DNA of 16,072 nucleotides, from NCBI GenBank assembly GCA_016716065.1, contig JADJXA010000024.1, positions 1 to 16,072 on the forward strand, read 5' to 3'. The DNA comes from Candidatus Leptovillus gracilis (GTDB taxonomy: Bacteria > Chloroflexota > Anaerolineae > Promineifilales > Promineifilaceae). Below the pieces are notes generated by a model that ran no database searches, was not told the DNA's origin, and saw only the letters and a list, made by a program, of their open reading frames with translations. The translations under genes were made by a program, and so were the position numbers. Positions 8,426 to 16,072 of this stretch are shown piece after piece. The stretch's first letter is position 1; every line of letters starts with the position of its first letter.

Positions 8426-9986
8426 GGGTGTGTTTCATCTCAGTTGGGTTAGGCAGCTACAGGGAGAGATGAACACTCTCTGTTAGCCGAATTGGGTTGT
8501 AAGCGTTGGGCGCGGCGATATTCCCAGAAGGTGTCCCAATGACCGTTGTGATGGACACAACGAAGTCGGAGTAGTTGTTCTGCGCCATCTTGTGACCAAC
8601 GCATCCCGGATAGTTCCATACGGTCTTTGACAATATGACGGCAAGCGCCTTCAATAACCCCGGAAGCAATCGGCCAGCCCTGCCGCAAGCACTCGTCATA
8701 AGCCATGTAAGGGAGGTTGCGTTCAAAATAGTTGGCAACCTGCTGTAACTTGAGACTGGCAGCGGGGGCGTGGCTTTGTTGAGCTGCTTGCTGCAACGTC
8801 TCAATGACGGTTGTTGTTTGCCCGGATAGGAGCAACAGTGTTTGCTCGCGTACCCAAGCGAGTCGTTGCGGGTCATCTTCGTGGTAGAGGGCATTGGCCG
8901 CTTTCCAAAGATATTCGTAAGCGTGGATGAAGTCGAGTATCAAGGTGAAATGGGGCAACTTTTCCTGCAATTGCTGCTGCAACGCCTCCGCGCCATCACA
9001 TAAGGCGACACGATGTACTAGACGGGCATGTTCTCGTTGTTGCACAGCCGCCTGCAAGCGCGTGAGCGCTACCTCTTTACCTTCCAAAGTTGCCCAAATC
9101 ATTTTGTCACAGGGTTTGGGCGGCGGTTTTGGGGATGGAGTTCTCCCTGTGTTCTCGTGGAATAAAGAGGCTGTAACCTCTGCAGCTGACCGTTGATAAG
9201 CCGCTTGCGTATACACTGTGGTCACCATCGCTTCTTTTTTACGACTGCGGGCTTGACCCCGTTTCGGTCGCACAGACTGACTGCTGTCTGTACCCAGAAT
9301 GAGCGGCACCCCTTTGCCATCGGCTTGCGCCACCAGGATTTCTGCCTGGGCATTGACCACAGGTGGCGGTATTTGTTCATAAAAAGCAACTATGCTTTTC
9401 CCGCTTTCTGTGACGACGGCTTGCACGGCACGCGATGAAACGGAGAGATTGAGCCACCGCTGGAGGAAATCATGACCATGGCGGTAGGGTTGTGCCACCG
9501 CTAGTTCGGCATGTATCTCTTGCACCACATCAGAGTACAGCTCTGGCGGTAAATTCACGGCCTCGTCCAGTGGGAAATAACCGCCTACCCCGCTCTGATA
9601 GAAATAGGAACGCTCAATGCGCACATCACCAAAGATGGTCAGTTGCTGCCTCGGTTTCCAACTATGAAACGGCAGGGTTGTCCCATCCGGCTTGGTCACG
9701 CTAGCCACGTCAAATGCGGCCGCTCTTGTTTGATAGTACGCAGTCATCAAGGATGCCCCCAGGGTCAGTAAGTCTTGCAATACCATTTTCTCGGCATCAT
9801 AGGCTGTCAATCTCAACGCTTGCTGGCCTGTTACACTCTCGATCATTTTTGCTACTTTGTTTTGAATTTGTTGTATGATTTCGGTTGGGTTGGAAGTCAT
9901 GAGTCACCTCGGTTCAGGATTCGTAAATCTACTGATACACGATTTGGTTCATGATTTCAATCCTCCAACTCATTTGAAACACACCC
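8426..9986. mobile_element. 1561-bp ISKra4-like insertion sequence with 9-bp target duplication
   Basis: The terminal inverted repeats are about 22 bp with 19 matches. The left end starts GGGTGTGTTTCA at 8426; the right end finishes TGAAACACACCC at 9986. The target duplication TCAACCAAT is perfect on both sides (8417-8425 and 9987-9995). The interrupted reading frame is mazF, and precise removal restores it. One transposase gene on the minus strand fills the element. A duplication of this length and a single long transposase fit the ISKra4 group. Confidence 0.93.
8449..9900 (-). CDS. ISKra4-family transposase (UPF0236-like)
   Basis: An intact 483-aa DDE transposase. The N-terminal region with KMVLQDLLTLGASLM is followed by the zinc-free FHSWKPRQQLTIFGDVRIERSYF strand region and FPLDEAVNLPPELYSDVV, typical of ISKra4 proteins. 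Likely catalytic residues are D194 (VAQADGKGVP), D302 or D323 (ALCDGAE, LILDFIHAYEYLWKAA) and E417 (SGVIEGACRHIVKDRM). The C-terminus, SGMRWSQDGAEQLLRLR, is also characteristic. The ATG at 9898-9900 is preceded by gagg six bases upstream. It is oriented opposite to the disrupted mazF. The long uninterrupted frame contrasts with frequent frameshifts around it, possibly because multicopy elements gather more consensus coverage. Confidence 0.93.
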   Translation of the reverse strand: MTSNPTEIIQQIQNKVAKMIESVTGQQALRLTAYDAEKMVLQDLLTLGASLMTAYYQTRAAAFDVASVTKPDGTTLPFHSWKPRQQLTIFGDVRIERSYFYQSGVGGYFPLDEAVNLPPELYSDVVQEIHAELAVAQPYRHGHDFLQRWLNLSVSSRAVQAVVTESGKSIVAFYEQIPPPVVNAQAEILVAQADGKGVPLILGTDSSQSVRPKRGQARSRKKEAMVTTVYTQAAYQRSAAEVTASLFHENTGRTPSPKPPPKPCDKMIWATLEGKEVALTRLQAAVQQREHARLVHRVALCDGAEALQQQLQEKLPHFTLILDFIHAYEYLWKAANALYHEDDPQRLAWVREQTLLLLSGQTTTVIETLQQAAQQSHAPAASLKLQQVANYFERNLPYMAYDECLRQGWPIASGVIEGACRHIVKDRMELSGMRWSQDGAEQLLRLRCVHHNGHWDTFWEYRRAQRLQPNSANRECSSLPVAA

Positions 9987-10270
9987 TCAACCAATATAGT
10001 TCAGTGATTGTGGTGATGCCTGTGTCCAACGCCGAGAATATTAAACGAGATTACCCCAATAACGACGTTATGATTGAAGCTGGCATGGTGGGTTAACGGC
10101 CGTTTCTGTCACGCTGGAAGGGCAGGACAAAGGCATTGCCGAAACGCATTCGCTATAACCAGGAGGGAACTTGCCATCAAGCTCGATCTTTCCCTGGACG
10201 AAAATGCTATAATCAAGCAAACCCATTCAAGTATTTATTGGGCTATTTTAGATATAAGGAGTCGTCACTT

Positions 10271-10575
10271 ATGATCTGGTCACGGATTGGCGTTTGCACA
10301 CTTACCAAATTACAGAAACAACAGCCAGGGCTGGTTGATACCGCCTTGCAAGATGATCGTGAGTAACCAGATCTGGCATGGTCGCTGGTAGTAAGCGCTT
10401 ACCTGGATGAGGAAATCAACCTGGGCAAACTGCTGAATGCTGGATATGCCGAACTAGAACTGCGAAATCGTTTCGTGGCGTGCAGGTGGCCTTTACGCAT
10501 TGGTCCGGCAGACAAATTTGAGGCGCGCTGAAATTCAAGCGCTCAATTCCTGGTTCCCCAGAAGACAATCCCACA
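10271..10575 (+). pseudogene. UPF0175-like antitoxin, frameshifted
   Basis: The ATG at 10271 has a good site (aaggag at 10256-10261) and overlaps the mazF frame end as ATGA. The first frame reads LTKLQKQQPGLVDTALQDD. After a shift near 10365 it continues DLAWSLVVSAYLDEEINLGK, the helical block of UPF0175 proteins, which are small antitoxins paired with PIN toxins. Later pieces are AELELRNRFV, RIGPADKFEAR and EIQALNSWF, again in changing frames. It sits directly upstream of a DUF3368/PIN-like toxin remnant, the usual gene order. Assignment rests on short motif resemblance and context and is moderately sure. At least three indels mean no complete product from this sequence. Confidence 0.5.
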
Positions 10576-10588
10576 ACTTCGGCGGCTC

Positions 10589-11022
10589 TTGCTCCTCGAC
10601 AATACTGTTCTTCCTAACTTCGCTTTGGTAGGTGCATTGACTTACTGCCGCGAGCATTGCGGAGCCAAATTGCAACCACGCCACAGGTTATTGAAGAATT
10701 TGCTGAAGGCGTCCAGGCATCTTGCCTGGACTTGGGTGGCGAAATTGTTCCTTTAAGAGCAGAAGAGGAACCTTTTTTTTCTCGATTATTTACGGCATAT
10801 TAATGCGGGAAGCAGCTTGTTTAGCCGTGGCTGCTGTGCAGAGTGGCCTTTCCTGACAGATGGTATCGTGATGCCCGCAAATTAGCTGCACGGTTGGAAA
10901 TTCCTATCATTGGCACATTGGGTTTTTACTTCGTTTGGTGAGATAAACGTCCTCACCTTCACAGAGGCAATGACCTTCTGAAAGAAATGATCAAAAGGTT
11001 ATCATTCTCCGTCCAGCTTTAA
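10589..11022 (+). pseudogene. PIN-domain toxin (DUF3368-like), multiply frameshifted
   Basis: Pieces across the three frames reconstruct a PIN nuclease. LLLDNTVLPNFALVGAL contains the first acidic residue. TTPQVIEEFAEGVQAS and EEEPFFSRLFTAY follow. EAACLAVAAVQSGL carries the conserved Glu-Ala pair. RDARKLAARLEIPIIGTLGF and VLTFTEA-NDLLKEMIKR complete the domain and end at TAA 11020-11022. PIN toxins are Mg-dependent RNases, here probably partnered by the preceding UPF0175-like gene. Start is a probable TTG at 10589 or a lost ATG just before it. About six 1-nt shifts occur within 430 nt, denser than in neighbouring genes, so real decay is possible in addition to sequencing error. Confidence 0.65.
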
Positions 11023-11106
11023 TTAAGCGACTTGTAACCCTTTCACTTCCTCCCTATTCTCTACCAGCGTCAGCCCTCTTCGCTCAACCCAATCAAATTC
11101 CCTTAT

Positions 11107-11138
11107 AAAAAGTACCTGTCTGAGACAGGGTGCTTTTT
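11107..11138. terminator. Bidirectional rho-independent terminator
   Basis: An inverted repeat built on CCTGTC-tga-GACAGG, extended by matching AAAAAG and CTTTTTT flanks. It gives a GC stem with a T-run on each strand. It lies between the PIN remnant (plus strand, ending 11022) and the Flp pilin gene (minus strand, ending 11163), so it can terminate both convergent transcripts. Confidence 0.75.
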
Positions 11139-11162
11139 TACTATCAAAATGATTGATAAAGC

Positions 11163-11315
11163 TTAGGCGCTGAGACCAGAAGTGATACGGCTGAAAACGT
11201 TACCTATCTGGGGACCCAGCAACGTCAGGATGGCGATAATGACAACCGCAACCAAAACGAGAATCAATGCATACTCTACCAAACCTTGACCTTCTTCACG
11301 ATTTAAAAATAACAT
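11163..11315 (-). CDS. Flp/Fap-type pilin subunit
   Basis: A 50-aa protein. The N-terminus is MLFLNREEGQGLVEYALILV, followed by hydrophobic LVAVVIIAILTLLGPQIGNV and a short tail FSRITSGLSA. The G-Q-G-x-V-E-Y-A-L motif with a conserved Glu and Tyr after the likely prepilin-peptidase site, then one membrane helix, defines Flp pilins. These assemble into thin adhesive (Tad) pili at the cell surface. A strong ribosome site (ggagg, RC of 11323-11327) lies 7 nt upstream of the ATG, and a possible -10 element (tattat, RC of 11357-11362) lies further upstream. No other tad/cpa gene is in this window, so this is a detached pilin copy. The gene is intact and is followed by a terminator, suggesting a monocistronic, well-expressed unit. 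Confidence 0.9.
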   Translation of the reverse strand: MLFLNREEGQGLVEYALILVLVAVVIIAILTLLGPQIGNVFSRITSGLSA

Positions 11316-11426
11316 TGTAATGCCTCCAAAAATCAATATTTACCCTGATAAAAGATATAATACCTACAGCCTACCACTGCCCCTTTCCCGGTTTCAATAG
11401 GATCTGCCCAGTCATTTATCAACTGC

Positions 11427-12026
11427 TCATTTTGGAAATGGTTCTGGTATTTTGTCCACAATCTCGGGTTTCCCCTTCATCCCCCATTTTTTCATTAGCG
11501 CCAACCACCACTGCTCATCTGCTTGTACGCCCAGCAGGTGCGTTTGCCTCCGCGCATCACTCGCCCCCAAACCGGGAGCCAGGACACCGTTTCCGCCTGC
11601 GCCAGCAGCCAGTCCCCTGCCTCTTCCAACCGCTCCGAGTACGCAAAAGCAACACGTGGCTGAGCGTAACGGCCGTTTCCTCCAACAAATAATCAATGTG
11701 CCAGTGCAGTTTTTTAGCGGTCGGGGGACGAAAACGGCCGTTTTTCAATCCCGCCTCCTGCATTTCCAAGAGCAACGACGCAAACAACGCCTGAGGCGGT
11801 TTGTCTTCGCAGCGCAAAGCATGGCGCAGCACCCGTCCCGCCAGTCCGCGGCGCGCCGAACCCAGATAAAGCATCTCCCCGCGCGGAACCCGCACCGGCT
11901 CGCCACCCTGAAACCGGCCAAAACGCACCCGAATGTCCGCCTCCACCCGCATCCGCAAAATATCAGTTTCGCCAGGGAATCATTACCCAAAATCGTCACG
12001 GAGCCAAAGACATGTCGCCTCTCCAT
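11427..12026 (-). CDS. DUF123 / GIY-YIG-related (Uri superfamily) protein, frameshifted
   Basis: About 200 codons. It starts at ATG 12024-12026 with ggag upstream: MERRHVFGSVTILGNDSLAK. After a 1-nt shift near 11965 it continues RMRVEADIRVRFGRFQGGE, MLYLGSARRGLAGRVLRHAL (the GIY-YIG-like YLGSA block) and KKLHWHIDYLLEETAV, the most diagnostic DUF123 motif. Two further shifts near 11640 and 11575 separate ERLEEAGDWLLAQAETVSW and GLGASDARRQTHLLGV, the usual C-terminal ASDC-like block. A tail, KKWGMKGKPEIVDKIPEPF, extends beyond the domain. The molecular function of DUF123 proteins is poorly defined; nuclease activity is suggested only by fold relationship. Two AACGGCCGTT copies fall inside (11668, 11733). 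Same strand as, and downstream of, the ROK kinase. Confidence 0.78.
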
Positions 12027-12046
12027 AAAAACTCCATTTTGTATGA

Positions 12047-12102
12047 GGCGTGATGCGTGATGTGAGGATTTTTCACGCATCACGCCCCACGCCTCACGTC
12101 TC
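12047..12102. repeat. Eight-unit heptamer array forming a hairpin between the ROK kinase and DUF123 genes
   Basis: Units in strict phase: ggcgtga, tgcgtga, tgtgagg, atttttc, acgcatc, acgcccc, acgcctc, acgtctc. The first half is the reverse complement of the second; GCGTGATGCGTGA pairs perfectly with TCACGCATCACGC over a short T-containing loop. The array overlaps the final codons of the ROK gene and ends 21 nt before the DUF123 start. It could act as an attenuator or terminator, but no clean T-tract follows on the transcribed strand. Confidence 0.75.
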
Positions 12103-12998
12103 AAGCGCCAGCGCTGCCGCGCCCCACAACGGCGCATCGTCCGCTAAAGCCGCCGGCGCGATGTCAAAATGGACCTCCGGCAGAGCCGTTTGCCGCGCCG
12201 CCTGACGCACCGTCTCCCACCACAAATCACCCGCTTTTGTGACGCCGCCGCCCAAGACAAACAACTGCGGATTGATAAGATTGGCGGCGTTGCCCAGGCC
12301 AACGCCGGCGCTGGCGCCTCGCAGCAAAATTTCCCGCGCCAGTTGATTTCCGGCGGCCGCCAATTCAGCCACTTTCTGCCCGGTAATCTCGTCCACCGCC
12401 CCGCTCTGCGTTTTGAAATCTTGCGCCATATAGGACCAGAAGTCAGCCGTTCTACGCAGCCGCGCTTGCCGCACAAACACAACGGACCATTGGGATCGAC
12501 GACGGTGTGCCCGATTTCACCCGCCATGCCCTCATGCCCGCGCCAGCAACGGCCGTTCAGCACCCAGCCGCCCCCCACACCCGTACTCACCGTCACGTAA
12601 AGCAGACTGTCGTACCCGCGTCCCGCGCCAAAACGCCATTCCCCCAGCGCCGCCGCGTTGGCGTCATTATCCACCTTCGTCTCCGCGCCAAACGCCTCTT
12701 CCAGCAAGGCTTCCAGCGGCGTGTTCTCCCAACCCGGCACGTGATGGGATAAATGCACCACGCCGCTCCGGTAATCCACCGGTCCGCCAAAACTGACGCC
12801 CACGGCAAACGGCCGTTTGCCCGCCAGCAGTTTCCGCCCCAACTCAATCATCGTGGTAATGTCAAACTGCGCATCTCCGGCCGGCGGCGAAAACACCCGC
12901 TCCCGCGCCAACCAGTGCGGCGCATCCTGACCTAATTCAAGCAGCGCCGCCGACAATTTCGTTCCGCCAAAATCCAACGCCAACACATAATCAGCCAT
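12094..12998 (-). CDS. ROK-family sugar kinase (glucokinase-like), one frameshift
   Basis: Cytosolic ATP-dependent hexose kinase of the ROK family. ATG 12996-12998 is chosen because gagg lies 7 nt before it; an upstream GTG at 13004 is possible. ADYVLALDFGGTKLSAALL is the ATP-binding start. Other blocks are AVGVSFGGPVDYRSGVV, TKVDNDANAAALGEWRFGAG, TVSTGVGGGWVLNG and GMAGEIGHTVVDPNGPLCLCGKRGCVE. The last contains the catalytic/zinc-binding H and CxCGxxGCxE signature. One base is missing near 12432 (after RLTSGP), and the protein continues MAQDFKTQSGAVDEITGQK to LFVLGGGVTKAGDLWW. Total length is about 302 aa, normal for the family. The exact sugar (glucose, fructose or N-acetyl sugar) cannot be told. 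Divergent from rlmN; the DUF123 gene follows on the same strand after a heptamer hairpin. Confidence 0.92.
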
Positions 12999-13108
12999 CG
13001 TCACACCTCATCTTGAAGCAAGAGCAAGAGGAAAATCTGACCTAACGCTCTAGCTTACCGACATTTCACGCTTTTTGGCAATTCTACCTCTCTCTGGCCA
13101 ATCGGCTC

Positions 13109-14191
13109 ATGCAAACGGCCGTTACCACCCACAACCTCTATGACTATACCCGCCCCCAACTCGCCCACCTGCTCCACGACTGGGGATTCTCCACCTTTCA
13201 TGCTGAGCAGCTTTGGCAGGCGCTCTACCAAACCCAGGCTCAATCGCTATCCGAAATCGATGGCTTGAGACGTTGACCTGCTCCAGCGATTACAGGCAGA
13301 AACCAGAATCGGCGTGTTGGCAACGGAAACGGCCGTTACCAGCAGCGACGGCCTCACCCAAAATTCCTGCTCAAACTGGCCGACGGCGAAACCATCGAAA
13401 CCGGTACTGATGGGTTCCAGCGGACGCGACGGTACCATCCCCGCGCCACCGCCTGCATCAGCTCGCAGGTCGGCTGCGCCATGGGCTGCGTTTTCTGCGC
13501 CACCGGTCAGATGGGCTACACGCGCCACCTCGCCCCCGGCGAGATCGTGGCTCAGGCGCTTTATGTCAACCAAATCTTGCAGCAAAGCGGGCAGCGCCTG
13601 CGCAACGTGGTACTCATGGGCATGGGCGAACCGCTGCACAACTACGACGCCACCATGGCAGCCATCGACATCCTCACCGACCACAAAGGGCTGGCGCTGG
13701 CGCCCCGGCACATCACCCTCAGCACCGTCGGCCTGGTCCCCGGCATTTTGCGCCTGGCCGACGACGAAACCCGCCCCGTGCGTCTGGCCGTCAGTCTGCA
13801 CGGCGCCACGGACGAAGAACGGCAGGCATTGGTGCCACCAGCCCGCCGTTGGCCGCTGGCCGAACTGATGGCTGCCTGCCGCACCTACATCGACAAACGA
13901 GGCCGCCGCATTTTCTTTGAATGGACGCTCATCGAAGGCAAAAACGACACACCAGAACAGGCTCATGCTCTGGGCGTACTACTGCAAGGCATGGACGCCC
14001 ACGTTAACCTCATCCCGCTCAACTCTACCCTGGGTTATGATGGACTGCCGGCTCGCACAACGGCCGTTAAACAGTTCCAGGTCATCCTCACCAGCTACCA
14101 CATCCCCAGCACCGTCCGCCAGCGCCGTGGCATCGACATCGCTGCCGGCTGCGGTCAATTAAAGCATCGTAACAAACTAACGGTACACTAA
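13109..14191 (+). CDS. rlmN: Dual-specificity 23S rRNA A2503 / tRNA A37 C2-methyltransferase RlmN, frameshifted N-terminal third
   Basis: Radical SAM enzyme that methylates C2 of A2503 in 23S rRNA. The ATG at 13109 opens NLYDYTRPQLAHLLHDWGF and HAEQLWQALYQ, the usual RlmN N-terminal helical domain. The frame breaks near 13265 and again near 13365 and 13405, with DVDLLQRLQAETRIGVLATE and FLLKLADGETIET readable in other frames. From about 13430 the sequence is continuous: CISSQVGCAMGCVFCATGQMG contains the CxxxCxxC iron-sulfur motif. MGMGEPLHNYDATM, ITLSTVGLVPGI and LAVSLHGATDEER follow, then NLIPLNSTLGYDG. The C-terminal RQRRGIDIAAGCGQL holds the methyl-carrying Cys. Reassembled length is about 360 aa, normal for the family. 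Three AACGGCCGTT copies lie inside, one 5 nt after the start codon begins. No good ribosome site is seen. A compact 104-nt spacer separates it from the divergent ROK gene. Confidence 0.95.
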
Positions 14192-14280
14192 CTTACAAGG
14201 CACTGTAAACCAAAGCTACTTTGTTCTTCTCAAACTTGGTAAACTAGAAATCAAACTCAGCCCCAACCAGCGGAGAAGCT

Positions 14281-16072
14281 ATGTCAGACACCCTAACCGG
14301 TCGTACCATCGGTAAATACCAAATACTAGAAAAATTAGGCCGCGGCGGCATGGCTGAAGTCTACAAGGCCTACCAGGAAAACCTGGACCGCTACGTCGCT
14401 ATCAAGTTGATGCACGCCTTTTTAGCCAGTGAACAAGACTTCTTGCAGCGTTTTAAACGTGAAGCGCGCGCCATGGCCGCCATGAACCATGCCAACATCG
14501 TCGGCGTGTATGATTTTGACGTTTACCAGGAGGACACCTATTACCTGGTAATGGAATACATCGCCGGAGGCACGCTCAAACAACGGCTGGAAGACCTGAC
14601 GGAAAAACAGGAAAGCATGGCTCTGGGCAAAGCGGTGCAGCTTGGCTATCAAGTGGCCGAAGCCCTGGATTACGCCCACCGGCATGGCATGGTCCACCGA
14701 GACGTAAAACCGGCCAACATCATGCTGGGCGATAATGACCGCGCTCTGCTCACCGATTTTGGCATCGTCAAGATGATGGGCGGGCAAACGATGGCCTACA
14801 CCGCCACCGGCGCTTTGATCGGCACCCCCTCCTACATGTCCCCGGAACAGGCTATGGGCAAACCCGGCGACAAGCGCGTGCGGACATCTACGCCCTGGGC
14901 ATCCTGCTCTTCCAAATGACAACGGGACAACTGCCCTACACCGCCGATACGCCCCTCGCCGTCATTATGAAGCATGTCAACGAACCGGCGCCTGAACCGG
15001 TTACTTTTAATCCCAATGTGCCAATCGCTTTGCAGGACGTCATTCTCAAGGCAATGGCTAAGGATCCGGATGACCGGTACGAAACAGCCGGTGAGATGGC
15101 TGAAGATTTACGCGCTATCCAACTGGATTCTAGCGCCAAATCCGGTGTTTTTGTGGCGGTCTCGGCTGCCGCTGTGCCTTTGACGGCGGCCAAAACGCCC
15201 ACGCAGGCGGTCCAGGCCAGCACGGCCGTTTCCCGCCACAGCCTTTAGCGCCGGCGTCCATGACAGCACGCCTACTTTCCAAAGCATCCCGCTGCCCTCC
15301 CAAACACAGCCCCCACCGCCGCTCGCGGCGCCGCCCCCACCGGTCGCCAAAAAACGTTCTCCCTGGCTTTTTGTGGGACTAGGGGTGCTGATTTTGGCGC
15401 TTTTGGGGGGAACGGCCGTTGCCTTCAGCCTGTTTGGCGACCGGAATCAGGACAATGAGGTGGTCGCGAACGCCAGTCCGGCAGCGACGGACACAGCCAG
15501 CCCCACTGCCACAACATCACCACAAGAAACCCCGGACACCGCCGCCACCATTGCCGCCGCTGCAGTTAACTGAAGAAAGCCGCCCAACAACGGGCCGTTG
15601 AAACAACTTTCACCCCCACGCCGGAAGCCACAATAACGCCCACGCCTACCCCCACTGTTGACAGCACCACCCTCTATTTAGAAGCGTGCGTCCCCGGCGT
15701 CACCCTGGTCAACACCTATACCTACCAAAACGAACAGTTCTGACGCCGCTCCGACCGGCAAAAATTTCCCGGTGAACTGGGTGCTGGAAAACAGCGGAAC
15801 CTGTCCCTGGCCTGACAGCTTGGAATGGGTCTATGTTGATGGGGAAACATTTGGCTTCGAGGACGACCCCATTGTCGTGGCTGCGCTCAATCCCGGCGAA
15901 CAAACCACCATCACCGCCGATTTTACAGCGCCCAGCCGCGCCGGTCGTTTTGACAGCACCTGGCAGCTCACGGATGCCGCCACCGGCAGTGCGATTGGAG
16001 AACCGCTTGAATTTACTTTAGGCGCTTACCTGGAGGCAACGCCCACGCCGACGCCAACCAATACCCCGGTGG
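14281..16072 (+). CDS. Membrane Ser/Thr protein kinase with extracytoplasmic NBR1-like Ig domain, frameshifted and cut by the window end
   Basis: PknB-like receptor kinase. The ATG follows a cggagaag site. Kinase motifs: LGRGGMAEVY (P-loop), VAIKLM (K42), HRDVKPANIML (D141, K143), DFGIVK (159-164) and GTPSYMSPEQ. After a shift near 14880 come ADIYALGILLFQ, MTTGQLPYTADTP and KAMAKDPDDRYETAGEMAED. A further shift near 15235 leads into a proline-rich juxtamembrane region, a membrane helix (WLFVGLGVLILALLGG) and a TPTP-rich linker. Two more shifts near 15570 and 15740 precede an Ig-like domain: NFPVNWVLENSGTCPWPDSL, LNPGEQTTITADFTAPSRAG and RFDSTWQLTDAATGS, the pattern of the NBR1/FW domain. Another PT-rich linker begins at the window end. 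It probably senses an external ligand and signals by phosphorylation; substrates are unknown. No PASTA repeat is seen. Confidence 0.9.

Larger units (their letters stand above)
8318..10274 (+). pseudogene. mazF: MazF/PemK-family endoribonuclease toxin, disrupted by the ISKra4-like element
   Basis: The left fragment (8318-8425) reads IIKRGDML, then after a 1-nt shift NPVEGSEQVEPLPVIVVSRDAINQ. The right fragment (9987 onward) reads INQYSSVIVVMPVSNAEN, then DYPNNDVMIEAG. Removing the IS and one copy of the 9-bp duplication joins them in frame at DAINQYSS. Hallmarks of MazF mRNA interferases are present: RGD near the start, NPVEGSEQ, PVIVVSRDAIN and the VVMPVS strand. The C-terminal part is frameshifted: GLTAVSVTLEGQ, RTKALPKRI, then ELAIKLDLSLDE. 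It probably ends at TGA 10272-10274, overlapping the next ATG as ATGA. The start codon is unclear; ATT at 8318 or readthrough coupling is possible. As assembled it cannot make a full toxin. Reassembled length is about 125-130 aa, near family size. Confidence 0.82.

Noticed and set aside
8927..9438. Plus-strand open frames inside the ISKra4-like element that could be passenger genes
   Set aside because: They lie entirely opposite the intact transposase gene and show no domain-like pattern, so they are shadows.
13005..13108. Specific promoter elements in the ROK/rlmN divergent spacer
   Set aside because: The spacer must contain two promoters, but I could not place convincing -35/-10 pairs by eye.
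15589..15599. AACGGGCCGTT, looking like the iterated palindrome with one inserted G
   Set aside because: In the reassembled kinase frame it reads as Gln-Arg-Ala-Val within a continuous AAQQRAVETTF stretch, so the extra G belongs to the coding frame. It was not counted as a motif copy.

Overview
The window looks like a metagenome-derived chromosomal segment of a Chloroflexota bacterium, most likely of the Anaerolineae type. This is inferred from gene content and style: an adjacent metY-metX-metW set, a short Flp-type pilin, a Ser/Thr kinase with a TPTP-rich extracytoplasmic linker and an NBR1-like Ig domain, abundant toxin-antitoxin genes, and heptad repeats in the gene spacers. No rRNA or tRNA gene is visible, so the taxonomy stays an inference.

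Layout. Positions 59-3272 hold a plus-strand methionine cluster: O-acetylhomoserine sulfhydrylase (metY), homoserine O-acetyltransferase (metX) and metW. In the same direction, 3330-6492 encodes one very large three-domain protein: an APH-fold amino-alcohol kinase, an M23/LytM peptidase-like domain and a class III PLP enzyme of the AGXT2L phospholyase type. It is split by many 1-nt frameshifts. An accessory, partly AT-rich island follows at about 6500-11030. It contains a lipoprotein gene cut by an 882-bp insertion sequence, an RHH antitoxin, a mazF toxin cut by a 1561-bp ISKra4-like element with a perfect 9-bp target duplication, and a decayed UPF0175-PIN toxin pair. Next, on the minus strand, come a bidirectional terminator, a Flp pilin gene too short for most gene callers, a DUF123 (Uri/GIY-YIG-like) protein and a ROK sugar kinase. 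The window closes on the plus strand with rlmN and the first part of a membrane Ser/Thr kinase that runs off the end.

Two dispersed DNA-level signatures run through the host genes. The palindrome AACGGCCGTT occurs 14 times exactly, in all three reading-frame registers, where about 0.02 copies would be expected by chance. Most gene junctions also carry tandem heptamer repeats, sometimes followed by their reverse complement. I saw neither signature inside the two insertion sequences.

Many conserved genes carry 1-nt indels, often at homopolymers, while the protein sequence stays recognisable across frames. This pattern fits uncorrected sequencing or assembly error better than true decay of housekeeping genes. 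The exceptions are the two IS insertions, which are real structural events supported by target duplications. Coordinates of broken genes are therefore the outer limits of recognisable coding sequence.
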